Origin: RPQJ01 sp963732375
GTDB lineage: Bacteria; Pseudomonadota; Gammaproteobacteria; Steroidobacterales; Steroidobacteraceae
Reading direction: 5' to 3'
Assembly: GCA_963732375.1 (NCBI GenBank)
Contig: CAVSZE010000015.1
Location: forward strand, 310,001 to 374,000
Length of the DNA: 64,000 nucleotides
Shown here: positions 52,450-61,351 of the stretch, in pieces
Layout of the letters: every line of letters starts with the position of its first letter
Position numbering within the stretch: position 1 is the stretch's first letter
Notes under the pieces: model-generated
Database searches by the model: none
The model's input: the letters and a program-made list of their open reading frames with translations, nothing else
Told to the model about the DNA's origin: nothing
Program-made: the position numbers and the translations under genes

Positions 52450-53201
52450 GGCGCGGAGCCAGCGTGCGCCGCCGCCATCGCCGCGCCAATGATGCCTGCC
52501 TCGTTGCGAAAGTGCGCCGGCACGATTTCCGCACGGCTCTCGAGCAGCGGACCGAACATCTCCCAGTTCTCGGTCACGCCACCGCCGACGACGAAAACGT
52601 CTGGCCACAGCAGCCGGTGGTAGGCCGCGAGCACTTCGTTGACTGCCGCCGCCCACTCGTCCCACCCGAGGCCGAGGTCGGCCTTCACCTTGGCGGAGGC
52701 CCGGTGTTCCGCTTCCATGCCGCGCACCTCGAGGTGCCCGAGTTCCGTGTTCGGGAGCAGGTGGCCGTCCACGAAGATCGCAGTGCCGATACCGGTGCCG
52801 AGCGTCAGCACCATCACCGTGCCACCGCGTCCGCGGCCGGCGCCCAGCGTCATCTCCGCCAGGCCGGCGGCATCGGCATCGTTGAGAAACGCCACTGGAC
52901 GGCCGATCCGCGCTCCAAGCAGTCCCTGCGCATCGGTGCCGATCCAGCGGGTGTCGATGTTGGCCGCAGTCCAGGCCGTGCCGTGCCGAGTGACTGCAGG
53001 GAATGCCACGCCTACCGTGCCGTTGGACGGCAACTCGCCCGCCATCGAGGCGAGCAGGTCGATCACGTCCACTGGAGTGGCTCCTAGCGGAGTTGGCCGT
53101 CGCAGCACCGCGCCAGCGACGGCACCGGATTCCGGATTCACCAGCCCGGCCTTGACGAAAGAGCCCCCGACGTCGAATGCAAGGATCGGCGTCTCCTTCA
53201 T
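52446..53201 (-). CDS. ppgK: Polyphosphate glucokinase, ROK family
   Basis: Phosphorylates glucose using polyphosphate (and often ATP). The 251-residue protein has the ROK sugar-kinase plan: FDVGGSFVKAGLVN at the N-terminus, FLNDADAAGLAEM with the catalytic Asp, TLGTGIGTAIFVDG and a late glycine-rich VVGGGVTE. The LNDADAAGLAEM context and an NTELGHLEVRG segment that lacks the zinc-site cysteines of other ROK kinases point to PpgK. It lies six bases after potI and overlaps ybdL by four bases, so it may be read from the polyamine transcript. Confidence 0.9.
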   Translation of the reverse strand: MKETPILAFDVGGSFVKAGLVNPESGAVAGAVLRRPTPLGATPVDVIDLLASMAGELPSNGTVGVAFPAVTRHGTAWTAANIDTRWIGTDAQGLLGARIGRPVAFLNDADAAGLAEMTLGAGRGRGGTVMVLTLGTGIGTAIFVDGHLLPNTELGHLEVRGMEAEHRASAKVKADLGLGWDEWAAAVNEVLAAYHRLLWPDVFVVGGGVTENWEMFGPLLESRAEIVPAHFRNEAGIIGAAMAAAHAGSAP

Positions 53202-53207
53202 CCCGGG

Positions 53208-54077
53208 TCAACCCTTCTTCATGCTCTCGATCATCTGCTGGTTCGCCGCCAGCGCCATCTGCGCGTCACGATCCCTGGCCTTCTGCTGGCGGCTCATCAT
53301 GACACCCGCAATGACCACGCCGACGGCGACGACGGAGACGAGAATTGTCGCGAGCGCGTTGATGTCCGGGCTCACGCCGAGGCGCACCTTCGAGAAGATG
53401 ACCATCGGCAGCGTGCTCGAGCCCGGCCCCGCCACGAAGCTGGTGATCACCAGGTCGTCGACCGAGAGCGTGAAGGCGAGCAGCCATCCGGACATCAGGG
53501 CCGGGGCGATGATCGGCAGCGTGATCAGGAAGAACACCTTGGCCGGACGCGCGCCCAGGTCCATCGCCGCCTCTTCGAGCGAGTCGTCCATCTGCGCGAG
53601 CCGCGACTGCACGACGACCGCCACGAAGGACATCGTGAACGTAATGTGCGCGATGACGATGGTCGTCATGCCGCGTCCGGCCGGCCAGCCGATCAACTGC
53701 TCCATGGTCACGAACAGCAGCAGCATCGACAGGCCGGTGATCACTTCGGGCATGACCAGCGGCGCGGTCGTGAGCCCGGACAGCAGCGTGCGGCCCCTGA
53801 ACGGCCCAAAGCGCGCGAGCACCATGCCGGCGAGCGTCCCGAGCACGACCGCGAGCGTCGCCGACAGCGCGGCGATCTTCAGGCTGAGCCATGCGGCGCC
53901 CAGGATCTGCTGGTTACCCAGCAGTTCACCGTACCACTTCGTCGAGAATCCCGCCCACACGGTCACGAGCTTCGACTCGTTGAACGAGAACACGATCAGC
54001 GAAAGGATCGGGATGTACAGGAACGCGAACCCGAAGACCAGCGCGAACACGCGAAACCACGAACGGCCCTGCATCAT
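53208..54077 (-). CDS. potI: Putrescine ABC transporter permease PotI
   Basis: A 289-residue inner-membrane permease. The ATG at 54077 overlaps the potH stop by four bases; a longer reading from 54302 covers potH. Six membrane helices are visible, and the cytoplasmic EAA loop reads EEAAMDLGARPAKVFFLITLP, the contact site for the ATPase. LSVDDLVITSFVAGPG is characteristic of the PotC/PotI side of the permease. It pairs with PotH. Confidence 0.95.
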   Translation of the reverse strand: MMQGRSWFRVFALVFGFAFLYIPILSLIVFSFNESKLVTVWAGFSTKWYGELLGNQQILGAAWLSLKIAALSATLAVVLGTLAGMVLARFGPFRGRTLLSGLTTAPLVMPEVITGLSMLLLFVTMEQLIGWPAGRGMTTIVIAHITFTMSFVAVVVQSRLAQMDDSLEEAAMDLGARPAKVFFLITLPIIAPALMSGWLLAFTLSVDDLVITSFVAGPGSSTLPMVIFSKVRLGVSPDINALATILVSVVAVGVVIAGVMMSRQQKARDRDAQMALAANQQMIESMKKG

Positions 54078-54988
54078 CGGTGCAGCCCTCCGCCCGCCTC
54101 TGCGTCCTGCGCACGCTGGTAATACATGATCGGGATCACCAGGAACAGCAGCAGCGCGATCGCGACTGCGCTCGCCACCGGCCAGTCGCGGTTGTTGAAG
54201 AACTCGGTCCACAGCACCTTGCCGATCATCAGCATGCCCGGGGAACCGAGCAGCGACGGAATGACGAATTCCCCGACTGCGGGTATGAATACCAGCAGGC
54301 ATCCAGCCACGATGCCAGGCACCGAAAGCGGCAGCGTGATCTTGTAGAAGGCCTGCCAGGGCTTGCAGCCAAGGTCATAAGCCGCCTCGAGCAGCGTGAT
54401 GTCCATCTTCTCGAGGTTGGCATACAACGGCAGGATCATGAACGGCAGGTACGAGTAGACGATGCCGATATAAACGGCCGTGTAGGTCTGCAGGATCTGG
54501 ATCGGCTCGTGGATCACCCCGAGCCAGATCAGGAAATTGTTCAGCAGGCCGTTGCTCTTCAGGATGCCGATCCACGCATATACGCGTAGCAGGAACGAAG
54601 TCCAGAACGGCAGCACGATCATCAGCATCAGGATGTTGCGCTTGGAGGGGTCGCTGCGCGCGATGGAATACGCGATCGGATAGCCGATCAGCAGGCAGAA
54701 CACCGTCGAGACGAGCGCGATCCCGATCGAGGTCAGGTACGCCTTCCAATAGAGGTTGTCCTGGACCAGGAACAGGAAATTACCGAAGTCCAGCTGCACC
54801 TGGACGACCTTGTCCGATACCCAGTGCAGCAACGGCGCATAGGGCGGCATCGCGATCTGCGCCGTCGAGAAGCTGATCTTCAGCACGATCACGAACGGCA
54901 CCAGGAAGAACAGCAGCAGCCAGATGTACGGAATCGACGTGACGAGGCCCTGCCCCGTCAACCCGAGGCGCTTCATCAAGCGCTTCAC
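54074..54988 (-). CDS. potH: Putrescine ABC transporter permease PotH
   Basis: A 304-residue permease with six membrane helices. The EAA loop reads LEAAYDLGCKPWQAFYKITL, followed by PAVGEFVIPSLLGSPG, which is typical for PotB/PotH. It overlaps potG upstream and potI downstream by four bases each (ATGA at both ends), so the three subunits are translated in step. Confidence 0.95.
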   Translation of the reverse strand: MKRLMKRLGLTGQGLVTSIPYIWLLLFFLVPFVIVLKISFSTAQIAMPPYAPLLHWVSDKVVQVQLDFGNFLFLVQDNLYWKAYLTSIGIALVSTVFCLLIGYPIAYSIARSDPSKRNILMLMIVLPFWTSFLLRVYAWIGILKSNGLLNNFLIWLGVIHEPIQILQTYTAVYIGIVYSYLPFMILPLYANLEKMDITLLEAAYDLGCKPWQAFYKITLPLSVPGIVAGCLLVFIPAVGEFVIPSLLGSPGMLMIGKVLWTEFFNNRDWPVASAVAIALLLFLVIPIMYYQRAQDAEAGGGLHR

Positions 54989-56148
54989 TTCGTCACCACC
55001 ACCGGGCTTTCAGCCCGCCAGTACACGTACACCCGCTCGTCCCAGGTGATGCGGTCGTCCGCATGGCGGTATACGTTGGGTTGCGTGACGCGCACGACCT
55101 TGCCCGAATCGAGCTTCAGCAGGAAGATGGACATGTCGCCCATGTACGCGATGTCTCGCACCACGGCGGAAGCCCAGTTATCCGGCGTGCCCGGCTTCTC
55201 GCGTGAGACCTGGATCTTCTCCGGCCTGATAGCGGCCCACACCGTCGCGCCCGGGGCAGAACTCACGCCGTGGTCCACGTAGATCGGGGCTTCCAGGTCG
55301 TCGCACTTGATGCGCACGTACGACGGCTCATCCTCGATCAGGCGTCCCTCGAACGTGTTGACCGAACCGATGAACTCGGCGACGAAGCGCGAGCTCGGGT
55401 ATTCGTACATCTCGCTCGGCGTTCCCACCTGCACGATGTCGCCGTGGTCCATGAGCCCGATCCGGCTCGAGAGCGTCATCGCCTCTTCCTGGTCGTGGGT
55501 CACGACGATGAAGGTGACGCCGAGTGTCTCCTGCAGGTTGATCAATTCGAACTGCGTATGCTCGCGGAGCTTCTTGTCCAGCGCCGCGAGCGGCTCGTCC
55601 AGCAGCAGCAGCTTCGGCTTCTTCACCAGCGACCGCGCGAGTGCGACGCGCTGGCGCTGGCCTCCGGACAGCTGATGGGGCTTTCTCTTCGCGAACTGCC
55701 CCAGTTTCACCAGTTCCAGCATCTCGCCTACACGGCGCGCGGTCTCGGCCCTGGAAATCCCCTCCTGCCGCAGGCCGAACGCCACGTTCTGCTCCACCGA
55801 CATGTGCGGAAAGATCGCGTATGACTGGAACATCATGTTGACCGGGCGCTCGTACGGCGGGATCAGGGTCATGTCCACGCCGTCGATGTAGATGCGGCCC
55901 GCCGTCGGCCGCTCGAATCCGGCCAGCATGCGCAGCAGCGTCGTCTTGCCGCAGCCCGATGCGCCCAGCAGGCAGAAGATCTCCTTCTGGTAGATGTCGA
56001 GCGTGATGTCGTCGACGGCGACGAATTCACCGAATTTCTTCGTGATCTTCTCGATCCTGACGTAAGGCTGGGCGTCCGGGTCGGTCCACGGTTCGAATTT
56101 CTGCTGGGTTGCTCGCGGTGAGATTGCCATTTGATCCTGAGCCGTCAT
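54985..56148 (-). CDS. potG: Putrescine ABC transporter ATP-binding protein PotG
   Basis: A 387-residue ABC ATPase. Walker A is GASGCGKTT, the signature LSGGQRQRVALARS, Walker B LLLLDEPLAALD, and the switch histidine lies in VVTHDQEEA. The C-terminal 120 residues form the TOBE/OB regulatory domain of the PotA/MalK class. The start at 56148 has GAGGG seven bases upstream; an ATG 18 bases later is possible. It follows potF after a 123-base gap that contains a strong hairpin. Confidence 0.95.
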   Translation of the reverse strand: MTAQDQMAISPRATQQKFEPWTDPDAQPYVRIEKITKKFGEFVAVDDITLDIYQKEIFCLLGASGCGKTTLLRMLAGFERPTAGRIYIDGVDMTLIPPYERPVNMMFQSYAIFPHMSVEQNVAFGLRQEGISRAETARRVGEMLELVKLGQFAKRKPHQLSGGQRQRVALARSLVKKPKLLLLDEPLAALDKKLREHTQFELINLQETLGVTFIVVTHDQEEAMTLSSRIGLMDHGDIVQVGTPSEMYEYPSSRFVAEFIGSVNTFEGRLIEDEPSYVRIKCDDLEAPIYVDHGVSSAPGATVWAAIRPEKIQVSREKPGTPDNWASAVVRDIAYMGDMSIFLLKLDSGKVVRVTQPNVYRHADDRITWDERVYVYWRAESPVVVTK

Positions 56149-56211
56149 TCGGGGGCCCTCAGGCCCGGTTATGCCTCAGTGGAGCGGCGCCATGTGCAGG
56201 CCGGAAACGAA

Positions 56212-56249
56212 AGTGGGGCGGGCGGAGACTTTCCTCCGACCGCCCCACT
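56212..56249 (-). terminator. Strong hairpin between potF and potG
   Basis: AGTGGGGCGG and CGGAG pair with CTCCG and CCGCCCCACT across a six-base loop, one mismatch in a stem of sixteen. On the minus strand it is followed by a short T-containing stretch (TTCGTTT). It starts about 22 bases after the potF stop. A partial terminator or 3'-end stabiliser here would make more binding protein than transporter, as is common in such operons. Confidence 0.65.
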
Positions 56250-56271
56250 CGTGATCCATGCCCGTGGGTGC

Positions 56272-57423
56272 CTACTTGCCGGTCATGAACCGGGTCCAGG
56301 TCCGGTTCAGCTCGCGCGTGAACTCCTGTGTATGGGCCAGGTTCGGGAACAGCTTGGCCATCGTCTCGGGCGGCGGATAAACGCCCGGGTCGTCACGCAC
56401 GGCCGGGTCGAGCAGCGGTACCGATGCCTTATTGCCGTTTGCGTAGTGCACGAAGTTGGAATTCGCGGCCGCCACCTCGGGCTTCATCATGAAGTTGATG
56501 AACGCGTGGGCATTGTCCGGGTGCGGCGCGTCGGCCGGGATCGCGTACATGTCGAACCAGATGACGGTGCCGTCCGTCGGCACCGTCAAGGCAATCTCGG
56601 GGCCGTTCTCGGCCTCTGCCGCACGTGACTTGGCCTGCAGGATGTCGCCGCTCCAGCCCATCACGACGCACAGTTCACCGGTTGCCAGGCCGTTGATGTA
56701 CTCCGAGCTGTTGATCGTCCGAATGTACGGGCGAATCTTCATCAGCACGTCTTCGGCGGCCTTCAGGTCGTCGAGGCTCTCGCTGTTCGGGTTACGGCCG
56801 AGGTAGGCGAGCACGACGGCGACGACTTCGTCCGGGGCATCCAGCACCGAGACTCCGCAGCCCTTGAACTTCGATACCTCGGCGGGATCAAATATCAGCC
56901 TCCAGCTGTTGACCGGGGCATTGGGGTCGATGGCCTTTACTTTCTTGACGTTGTAACCGATCGCGTCAGTGCCCCACATGTGGTTGACCGCGTACAGGTT
57001 GCCAGGGTCATGGCGCCCCACGCGCTCCAGGATGTCCTTGTCGAGGTACTGCCAGTTGGGCAGCTTGGAACGATCGAGCTTCTGGAACACGCCTGCCTTG
57101 ATCTGCAGTTCGAGGAACGAGGCTGACGGCACCACGACGTCGTAGCCGGTGTTGCCGGCGAGCAGCTTGGTCTGCAGTACCTCGTTGTTGTCGAATACGT
57201 CGTAGTTGACCTTGATGCCGGTCTCCTTGGTGAAGGCCTCGAGCATCGCCGGGTCGATGTAATCCGACCAGTTGTAGACGTTGACCACCTTCTCCTCGAC
57301 AGGGGCGGCGGCAGCCGGAGCCTGGGAGGCGGTAGCTGGAGACGAGTCGTCCTTCTTGCCGCAGCCAGCGAGTGCTATTGCTGCAGCCAGGCCTATGAGC
57401 CCGGCTCGAATGGTGGAATTCAT
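56272..57423 (-). CDS. potF: Putrescine-binding protein PotF
   Basis: A 383-residue substrate-binding lipoprotein of the PotD/PotF family. I start at ATG 57423 with GAGGT about ten bases upstream; the lipobox is ALAGC. The mature protein begins VVNVYNWSDYIDPAMLEAF, the family hallmark, with NNEVLQTKLLAG and WGTDAIGYNV following. Asp/Trp positions expected to hold the amine are present in these segments. Lipidation is unusual compared with E. coli PotF, which is a free periplasmic protein. It precedes potGHI. Confidence 0.95.
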   Translation of the reverse strand: MNSTIRAGLIGLAAAIALAGCGKKDDSSPATASQAPAAAAPVEEKVVNVYNWSDYIDPAMLEAFTKETGIKVNYDVFDNNEVLQTKLLAGNTGYDVVVPSASFLELQIKAGVFQKLDRSKLPNWQYLDKDILERVGRHDPGNLYAVNHMWGTDAIGYNVKKVKAIDPNAPVNSWRLIFDPAEVSKFKGCGVSVLDAPDEVVAVVLAYLGRNPNSESLDDLKAAEDVLMKIRPYIRTINSSEYINGLATGELCVVMGWSGDILQAKSRAAEAENGPEIALTVPTDGTVIWFDMYAIPADAPHPDNAHAFINFMMKPEVAAANSNFVHYANGNKASVPLLDPAVRDDPGVYPPPETMAKLFPNLAHTQEFTRELNRTWTRFMTGK

Positions 57424-57488
57424 CGTGGTATTACCTCGCTGTGTCGACTTGCGAATACGTGGCCCGCAGGCCAATCCCCTTGAACGCA

Positions 57489-57518
57489 TGTATAGCGCAC
57501 CGGGCAGGGTCAGGACAA
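57489..57518 (-). promoter_or_regulatory. Candidate sigma-70 promoter of the pot genes
   Basis: TTGTCC (57518-57513) and TATACA (57494-57489) are 18 bases apart in the 135-base gap between spuC and potF. Each box matches four of six consensus bases. It would give a leader of about 60 bases, so potFGHI can be transcribed apart from the upstream genes. Confidence 0.42.
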
Positions 57519-57558
57519 GGAATCGGACTCCTCGCTCCGCCCCCCACCCGGGAACTGG

Positions 57559-58956
57559 TCAGAGCCGACCCTCGGCCCGGCACTGCGCGAGCGTCAGGTC
57601 GAGGCATCGCCAGGCCTTCTCGGCGAGTTCGTCTATCTGCTCCCGGCTGATCACCAGCGGAGGCGCGATGATCATGGTGTCCCGCACCGCCCGCATGATC
57701 AGGCCGTTCTGGAAGCAGAAGTCGCGACAGATGTTGCCGACCTCGCCGCGCTTGTCGAAGAAACGGCGGCCTTTCTTGTCCCGCACCATCTCGATCGCAC
57801 CGATCAGGCCGATCGAGCGCGCCTCCCCCACCAGCGGATGCTCGCCGATCTCGCGCCACTTCGCAGCCAGGTAGGGGCCCGTCTCGTCGTGCGTGCGCGA
57901 CACGAGTTTCTCCCGCTGGATCAGGGCCAGGTTCGCGCTCGCGACGGCGCAGGCCACCGGATGCCCGGAATACGTGTAGCCGTGGGCAAACTCACCACCC
58001 TTGTCGATCAGCACGTCCGCGACGCGGTCACCGACCATCACCCCGCCGATCGGCAGGTAACCCGAGGACAGGCCCTTGGCGATGGTCATCAGGTCGGGCC
58101 GGATTCCGTACAGGTTGCTGCCGAACCAGTGCCCGGTACGGCCGAATCCGCAGATCACCTCGTCGGCGACCAGCAATATCCCGTAGCGATCGCAGATGCG
58201 CTGGATCTCCGGCCAGTAGGTGTCCGGCGGAATGATCACGCCGCCGGCGCCCTGGATCGGTTCGCCGATGAAGGCCGCCACCCGATGCGCGCCGAGCTCG
58301 TCGATCTTGTGTTCCAGTTCGCGCGCGACCTTCAGGCCGAACTCGGCCGGCGACAGGTCGCCACCTTCCCCGTACCAGTAGGGCTGCGCGATGTGGACGA
58401 TGTCCGGGATCGGCAGGCCGCCCTGCTCGTGCATGAACGCCATGCCACCGAGGCTCGCGCCCGCCATGGTGCTGCCGTGGTAGGCGTTCTGCCGGCTTAC
58501 GATGACCTTGCGCTCCGGCTGTCCCAGCAGGTCCCAGTAGCGCCGGACCAGGCGGACCACCGTGTCGTTGCCCTCCGACCCGGAACCCGTGAAGAACACC
58601 CGGTTGAATTGCGGTGGCGTCAGGTCCACGAGCTGCTTCGCCAGCTCGATGGCCGGCGGGTGGGCCGTCTGGAAGAAGCTGTTGTAGTAGGGCAGCTCCA
58701 GCATCTGGGCGTACGCCGCATCGGCGAGTTCACGCCGGCCGTAGCCCACGTTGACGCACCACAGCCCCGACATGCCGTCGAGGATGCGATTGCCTTCCGA
58801 GTCGTAGAGGTACACGCCTTCGGCCTTCACGATCACGCGTGACCCCTTGGCTTGCAGGGCCTTGTAGTCGGTGAACGGGTGCAGGTAGTGCTGGCGGTCG
58901 AGTGCCTGCCAGTCGGCGGTGGTGCGATCGGCGATATCGGGAGTGGCTTTCTTCAT
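57559..58956 (-). CDS. spuC: Putrescine (polyamine):pyruvate aminotransferase, SpuC-like
   Basis: A 465-residue class III aminotransferase that would transfer an amino group from putrescine to pyruvate, giving 4-aminobutanal. Seen: HPFTDYKALQAKGSRV, the cofactor lysine in MTIAKGLSSGYLPIGG, and VNVGYGRRELADAAY. The start at 58956 lacks a clear ribosome site, but the upstream open frame is shadow of the ligase gene. Other omega-aminotransferases look similar; the surrounding Pot/Puu genes decide for SpuC. Confidence 0.9.
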   Translation of the reverse strand: MKKATPDIADRTTADWQALDRQHYLHPFTDYKALQAKGSRVIVKAEGVYLYDSEGNRILDGMSGLWCVNVGYGRRELADAAYAQMLELPYYNSFFQTAHPPAIELAKQLVDLTPPQFNRVFFTGSGSEGNDTVVRLVRRYWDLLGQPERKVIVSRQNAYHGSTMAGASLGGMAFMHEQGGLPIPDIVHIAQPYWYGEGGDLSPAEFGLKVARELEHKIDELGAHRVAAFIGEPIQGAGGVIIPPDTYWPEIQRICDRYGILLVADEVICGFGRTGHWFGSNLYGIRPDLMTIAKGLSSGYLPIGGVMVGDRVADVLIDKGGEFAHGYTYSGHPVACAVASANLALIQREKLVSRTHDETGPYLAAKWREIGEHPLVGEARSIGLIGAIEMVRDKKGRRFFDKRGEVGNICRDFCFQNGLIMRAVRDTMIIAPPLVISREQIDELAEKAWRCLDLTLAQCRAEGRL

Positions 58957-59018
58957 GCAGGTTGTCGACGTTTGGCTGAATGGGAGGGTGGCTCTCGAAT
59001 GGTCGACGCTGGTCCCGA

Positions 59019-60356
59019 CTACACGTTCAGCAGCAGGTGCTCCCGCTCCCATGAGCTGATCACCTGGAGGAACGTGTCGAGCTCGCTTTCCTTGACAGCC
59101 GTGTAGGCCAGCACGAAGCGCTCGCCCAGCAGGTCGATCAGCGGTCGGGAACTGCGCAGCATGCGGACGGATTCCTCGAGGCTGCGCGGCAGGCCGAACG
59201 GCAGTTCGTAGGCGCTGCCGGTGACCGGCTCCGACGGCTTCAGGCCCTCGACCATGCCGAGGTACCCGCAGGCAAGCGATGCTGCCAGCGCCAGGTAGGG
59301 GTTCGCGTCCGCGCCGGCGAGCCGATTCTCGACGCGCCGGTTCTCGGCGTTGGAGATCGGCACGCGCAGCCCGGCCGTACGGTTGTCGTATCCCCACTGC
59401 GTATTGATGGGCGCCAGGTGCCCCAGGATGACGCGGCGGAACGCGTTCACGTTCGGCGCGAACAGCGCCATCGCCGAAGGCAGGTACTTCTGCAGCCCGG
59501 CGATGTGTGCGAAGAACAGCTGGCTTGGGTTTCCATCCTTGTCGCTGAACACGTTCTTGCCGGTCGTCGCGTCCACCACGCTCTGGTGGATGTGCATCGC
59601 GCTGCCCGGCTCGCGAGCCATTGGCTTCGACATGAACGTCGCGTACATCTTGTGGCGGAATGCCGCCTCGCGCGCCGTGCGCTTGAACATGAACACCTGG
59701 TCTGCCAGCGACATCGCGTCGCCGTGGATCAGGTTGATCTCCATCTGCGCCGCGCCGTCCTCGTGGATCAGCGTATCGATTTCGATCTCCTGCGCCTCGC
59801 AGAAGGCGTAGACGTCGTCGAACAGCGGATCGAACTCGTTTACCGCAGCGATGCTGTAGGACTGGCGACCTACTTCCGGACGACCCGAGCGGCCGATCGG
59901 CGGCTTCAGCGGGTAGTCGGCGTCGATGTTCGGCTCTACCAGGTAGAACTCGAGTTCTGGCGCGACGATCGGCTTCCAGCCCTTCTGCGCATAGAGATCG
60001 AGGATGTGCCTGAGCACGTAGCGCGGTGCCATCGTGACCGGGCTGCCGTCGTGGTAGAAGCTGTCGTGGATGACCTGCGCGGTGGGCTCAGGAGCCCAGG
60101 GCACGACACGTGTCGTGGCCGGGTCGGCCTTCAGCACGATATCGATCTCCGACGGGTTGATCGCGCGGTCATCCGCCGGGTACTCGCCGGTGACGGTCTG
60201 CAGGAAGATGCTCTCGGGCATGCGCATGCCCTCGTCCTCGGCGAACTTGATCGCGGGCATCACCTTGCCGCGCGCGATGCCCGCCATGTCGGGGACGATG
60301 GCCTCGACCTCGGAAATGCCGTGTTCCTTGAAGAATTGCTGGATCGGCGTACTCAT
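59019..60356 (-). CDS. Glutamine-synthetase-type gamma-glutamylpolyamine ligase (first)
   Basis: A 445-residue member of the type III/PuuA-like glutamine synthetase family, expected to join glutamate to putrescine using ATP. The ATG at 60356 overlaps the puuD stop by four bases. Seen: the N-terminal IVPDMAGIARGKVMP, the metal-binding APELEFYLVEP, GSAMHIHQS and NRLAGADANPYLALAASLACG. The lack of the usual adenylylation-loop tyrosine context fits this class. Pseudomonads carry several such enzymes; which amine it uses cannot be read from sequence. Confidence 0.88.
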   Translation of the reverse strand: MSTPIQQFFKEHGISEVEAIVPDMAGIARGKVMPAIKFAEDEGMRMPESIFLQTVTGEYPADDRAINPSEIDIVLKADPATTRVVPWAPEPTAQVIHDSFYHDGSPVTMAPRYVLRHILDLYAQKGWKPIVAPELEFYLVEPNIDADYPLKPPIGRSGRPEVGRQSYSIAAVNEFDPLFDDVYAFCEAQEIEIDTLIHEDGAAQMEINLIHGDAMSLADQVFMFKRTAREAAFRHKMYATFMSKPMAREPGSAMHIHQSVVDATTGKNVFSDKDGNPSQLFFAHIAGLQKYLPSAMALFAPNVNAFRRVILGHLAPINTQWGYDNRTAGLRVPISNAENRRVENRLAGADANPYLALAASLACGYLGMVEGLKPSEPVTGSAYELPFGLPRSLEESVRMLRSSRPLIDLLGERFVLAYTAVKESELDTFLQVISSWEREHLLLNV

Positions 60357-61114
60357 GATCGATTTCCTTTTGCGTGCGCCCTCGCTGCCTGGCCAAAGGC
60401 AGCGAACAGGGCCCGCGAGAACGGGTTTTTCATTACCTGCCACTCGGGGTGCCACTGCACCGCGAGCGCGAATCCCGGCGACGAACGCACACTGAAGGCT
60501 TCGACGAGGCCGTCCGGGGCACGCGCCTGCACTTCGAGGCCGGGCCCGAGCCGATCGACTCCCTGCGAGTGCAGCGAATTCACCATCACACGCGCGGCGC
60601 CTGCCAGGCCGCGCAGGATCCCGCCCGGCACCAGTTCAACCTCATGCACCGGCGCGTACTGCACCTCGAGCGGCGCGTCCTTGTCCTCGCGGTGGTCACT
60701 CATGCCGGGCTGCTCCTGCACCTTCTGCCAGAGCGTGCCGCCGTAGGCGACATTCATCTCCTGGAATCCCCGGCAGACCGCGAACAGCGGCATTCCGGAT
60801 TCCACGACCCGCGGGATCATCGGCAGCGTGGTCGCGTCGCGGTGCGGGTCATGCAGCGTTCCCGCGTCGCTCGCGGTGCCCGCGTAATGATGCGGCTCGA
60901 CGTTCGATGGGCTGCCGGTAAGCAGGATGCCGTCCACGCCGGCGAGGACCGCGTCGAAGTCCACCTCGTCGCCGAGCGCAGGTATCAGCACCGGCACCGC
61001 GTCCGCCGCATCCGCGATGGCGCGAATGTATTTCTCACCCACGCAGTGGAAAGGATGCGGCCCGAGGATTCGGCGGTCCGCGGGAATGCCGATCAGTGGT
61101 TTGCGCTCAGCCAC
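60353..61114 (-). CDS. puuD: Gamma-glutamyl-gamma-aminobutyrate hydrolase
   Basis: Class I glutamine-amidotransferase-fold hydrolase releasing GABA and glutamate, the last step of the glutamylated putrescine route. The 253-residue protein starts at GTG 61114 with AGGA about eight bases upstream; a reading from 61231 adds a poor N-terminus that crosses the promoter. The nucleophile is Cys in FAVCRGFQEMN, and the His-Glu of the triad lie in QWHPEWQ. VLIPALGDEVDFD and GILLTGSPSNVEP are family-typical. Confidence 0.93.
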   Translation of the reverse strand: MAERKPLIGIPADRRILGPHPFHCVGEKYIRAIADAADAVPVLIPALGDEVDFDAVLAGVDGILLTGSPSNVEPHHYAGTASDAGTLHDPHRDATTLPMIPRVVESGMPLFAVCRGFQEMNVAYGGTLWQKVQEQPGMSDHREDKDAPLEVQYAPVHEVELVPGGILRGLAGAARVMVNSLHSQGVDRLGPGLEVQARAPDGLVEAFSVRSSPGFALAVQWHPEWQVMKNPFSRALFAAFGQAARAHAKGNRS

Positions 61115-61165
61115 GTTTAAGATCCTAGACAGCCCGAACCGGACCGCCGGACGAGTGCGACCCGG

Positions 61166-61174
61166 ATTAAACCA
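61166..61174 (-). promoter_or_regulatory. Candidate extended -10 element for puuD
   Basis: TGGTTTAAT on the minus strand has the TGn extension and a five-of-six -10 hexamer (TTTAAT). Transcription would begin about 45 bases before the puuD start. The rest of the 237-base divergent gap (to 61351), which must also serve the rightward ligase gene, shows no other clear element. Confidence 0.42.
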
Positions 61175-61351
61175 CAGGCCCAGGGTGGCCGTCGCCAGGC
61201 AGTGCAAAAAAACCGCCAATAACCCACTCAAACAGCCAGTTGCGCTTTCATTCTTCCCCCGCGGCCTGCTTGCCGGCCCGGCCCGGCTGCGGCTATGCTC
61301 GGCCGCGGCGCGCGAACAAACCGTCGCTAAATCCTAAACAACGGGTGTTAC

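Noticed and set aside
52450..53211. N-terminal extension of the YbdL frame
   Set aside because: Covers ppgK in the wrong frame; GTG at 52449 (GTGA overlap) gives the family length.
58957..59397. N-terminal extension of the SpuC frame
   Set aside because: Shadow of the ligase gene; family proteins begin near MKKATPDIADR.
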